The notes below the pieces were generated by a model. The model was not told where the DNA came from. It made no database searches and worked only from the letters and a program-made list of their open reading frames with translations. 64,000 nucleotides of DNA from Siphonodentalium dalli (taxonomy: Eukaryota > Mollusca > Scaphopoda > Gadilida > Siphonodentaliidae): positions 109,706,278 through 109,770,277 of the forward strand of contig CP136069.1 of NCBI GenBank assembly GCA_032622095.1, in the 5' to 3' direction. The position numbers and the translations under genes are program-made. Positions 61,516 to 64,000 of this stretch are shown in pieces; positions within the stretch are counted from its first letter, which is position 1, and each line of letters opens with the position of its first letter.

Positions 61516-64000
61516 TGTGTTCTGGAGTCGGGGAGCGAGTACACCGTGGAATGCTAAAGGTGAAGGTAACCGAAGAATGACCTTCACCTGATACATGCGA
61601 CACGTTATTAAATGATGACATCGCGTTTATTTGATTTGTACATAATATCTAAATAATTTAAACTGGTGAATGAATGGGGGAACGGATTTTTGTGAGCGGG
61701 AAATGTATTTAACTAGCTGTTGTAGATCTGGGTTTTTCCAGATCAAATTTGGCTGTGAGATAGCCCTGTCGTACACTTGGGGATTTATTTTAAAAAGTAA
61801 ACACATGACCTATGATTTTTCTTGCATTTTCGTGATCAACTGGTGTCAATCTAGTTGGGTAAACATCACTGGTATGGCCTGCAGGCTTCAATTCAGCGAA
61901 TTTGGCCGAAACGTTAACACTGTCGCCTATGGGAAACCATTTAGTTCCGTGATTCCTATAAGAAAAATTTGAATTTTACGAAATTTCACGTCTCGCCATG
62001 ATAAGTTGTTATTTCCATATTTTCTTATTTTCAAATGATAATGACCACATTTTGGACAGATTTAAAGAAGAAACGCATGGATTCGCCTGTAGATAGTAAA
62101 GAAAGTGATAAATCTGGTAATTTTGCATGGATGTCAGGTACCATTATGGGGTCAGGGGGTCTACAGCCCCCCTCCCCACAATTTTGAGGAGTGTTAGGCC
62201 CCCCCCCCCACCCATTGGGAAAATGTGTCATTTGACCCAATTATGCTTTTCCGGCACCCAGTAGCCTTATCTTGGACCGTAGCTCCACCCCAAGTCGGGG
62301 GGGGGGGGGGGGGGTGATGGCGTCACCACTAGAGTTACTGTCGTGCAAAACTGTCATGGCAGCTTTGTTAAACAGACAGTATGCCCTGCCATCTTGTAAA
62401 ATTTCATTCCTGAGGCTTTGTCTGATGTTGTATCATAATGTTTCGATATTTAAATTGACTTATGGTTGCTTTAAATTGCTATTAAAATATTTTTTATTTT
62501 TATTTTCTGTTAATTTTGGTAAATATTTATTATAAATTGCCAAATTCTGCATGAAAAGGGTTTAAAATTGGACAATATATCCCTCTCAAAATGTATATTA
62601 ACATTTCCTCTTCAATTTAGTAATATTATGGTATATAAGGACATACTTCAGTTATACAAGATGCATTAGCTAGTAAAATTGAAAAAAAAAGCTTTTTTTT
62701 TTGGCTTTATTTTGAGGATTGACACTAATTTTCAGGATGCCTTATATTGGAAAAATAAACCACTATTGCTCGATATAATCCATTTTTGATTTCAGTAAGG
62801 TCTATATTTTGATAAAATACTATAAGAAACGCTGTTATTCACACATATACATATATATAGGAATCAGGGAGCTAAATGTGTTCTGGAGTCGGGGAGCGAG
62901 TACACCGTGGAATGCTAAAGGTGAAGGTAACTGAAGAATGACCTTCACCTGATACATGCGACACGTTATTAAAGGATGACATCGCGTTTATTTGATTTGT
63001 ACATAATATCTAAATAATTTAAACTGGTGAATGAATGGGGGAACGGATTTTTGTGAGCGGGAAATGTATTTAACTAGCTGCTGTAGATCTGGGTTTTTCC
63101 AGATCAAATTTGGCTGTGAGATAGCCCTGTCGTACACTTGGGGATTTATTTTAAAAAGTAAACACATGACCTATGATTTTTCTTGCATTTTCGTGATCAA
63201 CTGGTGTCAATCTAGTTGGGTAAACATCACTGGTATGGCCTGCAGGCTTCAATTCAGCGAATTTGGCCGAAACGTTAACACTGTCGCCTATGGGAAACCA
63301 TTTAGTTCCGTGATTCCTATAAGAAAAATTTGAATTTTACGAAATTTCACGTCTCGCCATGATAAGTTGTTATTTCCATATTTTCTTATTTTCAAATGAT
63401 AATGACCACATTTTGGACAGATTTAAAGAAGAAACGCATGGATTCGCCTGTAGATAGTAAAGAAAGTGATAAATCTGGTAATTTTGCATGGATGTCAGGT
63501 ACCATTAGGGGGTCAGGGGGTCTAAAGCCCCCCTCCCCACAATTTTGAGGAGTGTTAGCCCCCCCCCCACCCATTGGGAAAATGTGTCATTTGACCCAAT
63601 TAAGCTTTTCCGGCACCCAGTAGCCTTATCTTGGACCGTAGCTCCACCCCAAGTCGGGGGGGGGGGGGGTGATGGCGTCACCACTAGAGTTACTGTCGTG
63701 CAAAACTGTCATGGCAGCTTTGTTAAACAGACAGTATGCCCTGCCATCTGGTAAAATTTCATTCCTGAGGCTTTGTCTGATGTTGTATCATAATGTTTCG
63801 ATATTTAAATTGACTTATGGTTGCTTTACATTGCTATTAAAATATTTTTTATTTTTATTTTCTGTTAATTTTGGTAAATATTTATTATAAATTGCCAAAT
63901 TCTGCATGAAAAGGGTTTAAAATTGGACAATATATCCCTCTCAAAATGTATATTAACATTTCCTCTTCAATTTAGTAATATTATGGTATATAAGGACATA
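61516..64000 (+). repeat. Array block returning to full monomers
   Basis: Two full units follow the last dimer; the second is cut by the window end. They carry several private changes (for example AGCTTTTTTTTTTGGC near 62690 and ATTATGGGGTC near 62145) and AGTAAACACATG as in the A type. Higher divergence than inside the dimer block. Confidence 0.8.

Larger units (their letters stand above)
17701..64000 (+). repeat. Satellite DNA array, monomer about 1355 bp
   Basis: Monomers start at TGTGTTCTGGAGTCGGGGAG. Full units (L) begin at 17701, 19049, 21383, 22741, 24101, 25452, 26806, 28167, 29522, 30879, 32236, 33593, 34953, 36309, 37670, 39031, 40385, 42641, 44895, 47138, 49387, 52521, 54773, 57018, 59268, 61516 and 62877 (cut by the window end). 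Units are nearly identical; most length change comes from C-runs and G-runs and an A-run. Each L unit has a 10-bp-stem hairpin (AGGTGAAGGT / ACCTTCACCT, 19091-19122 in the second unit) and a 7-bp one (GATCTGG / CCAGATC, 19258-19277). The first unit lacks ATGCGACAC after the first hairpin and marks the array edge. No protein-coding gene is supported. Confidence 0.95.

Noticed and set aside
17846-63333. A 100-codon frame open in almost every full satellite unit
   Set aside because: The units are near-identical, so the frame is kept by homogenisation, not selection. The changes seen mostly alter amino acids, one unit (36463) is frameshifted, and the S units lost it entirely.
18207-63890. Minus-strand and other plus-strand 60-116-codon frames in the satellite, with Pro/Gly stretches
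   Set aside because: They run through the variable C- and G-runs, so their frame changes from unit to unit. No domain is recognisable.
17701-64000. CRISPR-like array
   Set aside because: The repeat is about 1355 bp with no short repeat-spacer alternation, and the setting is eukaryotic.
1-64000. tRNA or rRNA genes
   Set aside because: No cloverleaf with A- and B-box words or rRNA-like segments was noticed by eye; a covariance-model scan was not possible.

Overview
The window looks like invertebrate (metazoan) nuclear DNA. It has two parts: a 17.3-kb Polinton/Maverick virus-like transposon (1-17311) and, right next to it, more than 46 kb of long-unit satellite DNA (about 17701 to the window end). 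Animal origin is inferred from the Polinton gene set, GT-AG introns, an RTE/SINE-like retroposon, a hAT-type insertion and the satellite. Host species cannot be fixed from the sequence; a mollusc or similar marine invertebrate is only a guess.

Polinton. The right terminal inverted repeat is 17015-17311. Its left partner is split into 1-36 and 644-900 by about 607 extra bases, and the element or its TIR may continue left of base 1. The plus strand carries a protein-primed family B DNA polymerase with an OTU-like, cysteine-rich N-terminal part (1266-7986, interrupted by an intron full of 452-bp repeats), then a tandem PC4-like protein (9309-9920) and a TATA-binding-protein-like gene (9932-10456). 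The minus strand carries a tightly packed, operon-like run from 16004 down to 10760: packaging ATPase, two small conserved proteins, integrase, a membrane-anchored PC4-like protein, a jelly-roll minor capsid candidate, a small pre-capsid protein, the major capsid protein and an adenain-like protease. A separate acidic protein gene lies at 16426-16851 (minus), and an orphan gene lies at 8396-8956 (minus) inside a probable 5'UTR intron.

How they fit: polymerase and integrase replicate and insert the element; ATPase, capsid proteins and protease would build a virion. TBP-like and PC4-like proteins suggest the element brings its own promoter-recognition factors, which could act on the TATA-like boxes seen before its transcription units. 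Polymerase, integrase, major capsid and one small gene carry frameshifts, stops or a deletion, so this copy looks dead or carries assembly indels. The TBP, PC4, ATPase, protease and minor capsid frames are open.

Satellite. A monomer of about 1355 bp (L) is repeated 27 times, the last one cut by the window end. From 19 kb to 40 kb three monomer variants recur in a higher-order pattern. From 40.4 kb to 61.5 kb the array becomes L plus a 463-bp-deleted short unit (S), giving 2.25-kb dimers and one L-S-S trimer. One monomer carries a 972-bp non-autonomous hAT-type transposon. No convincing host gene is seen in the window.
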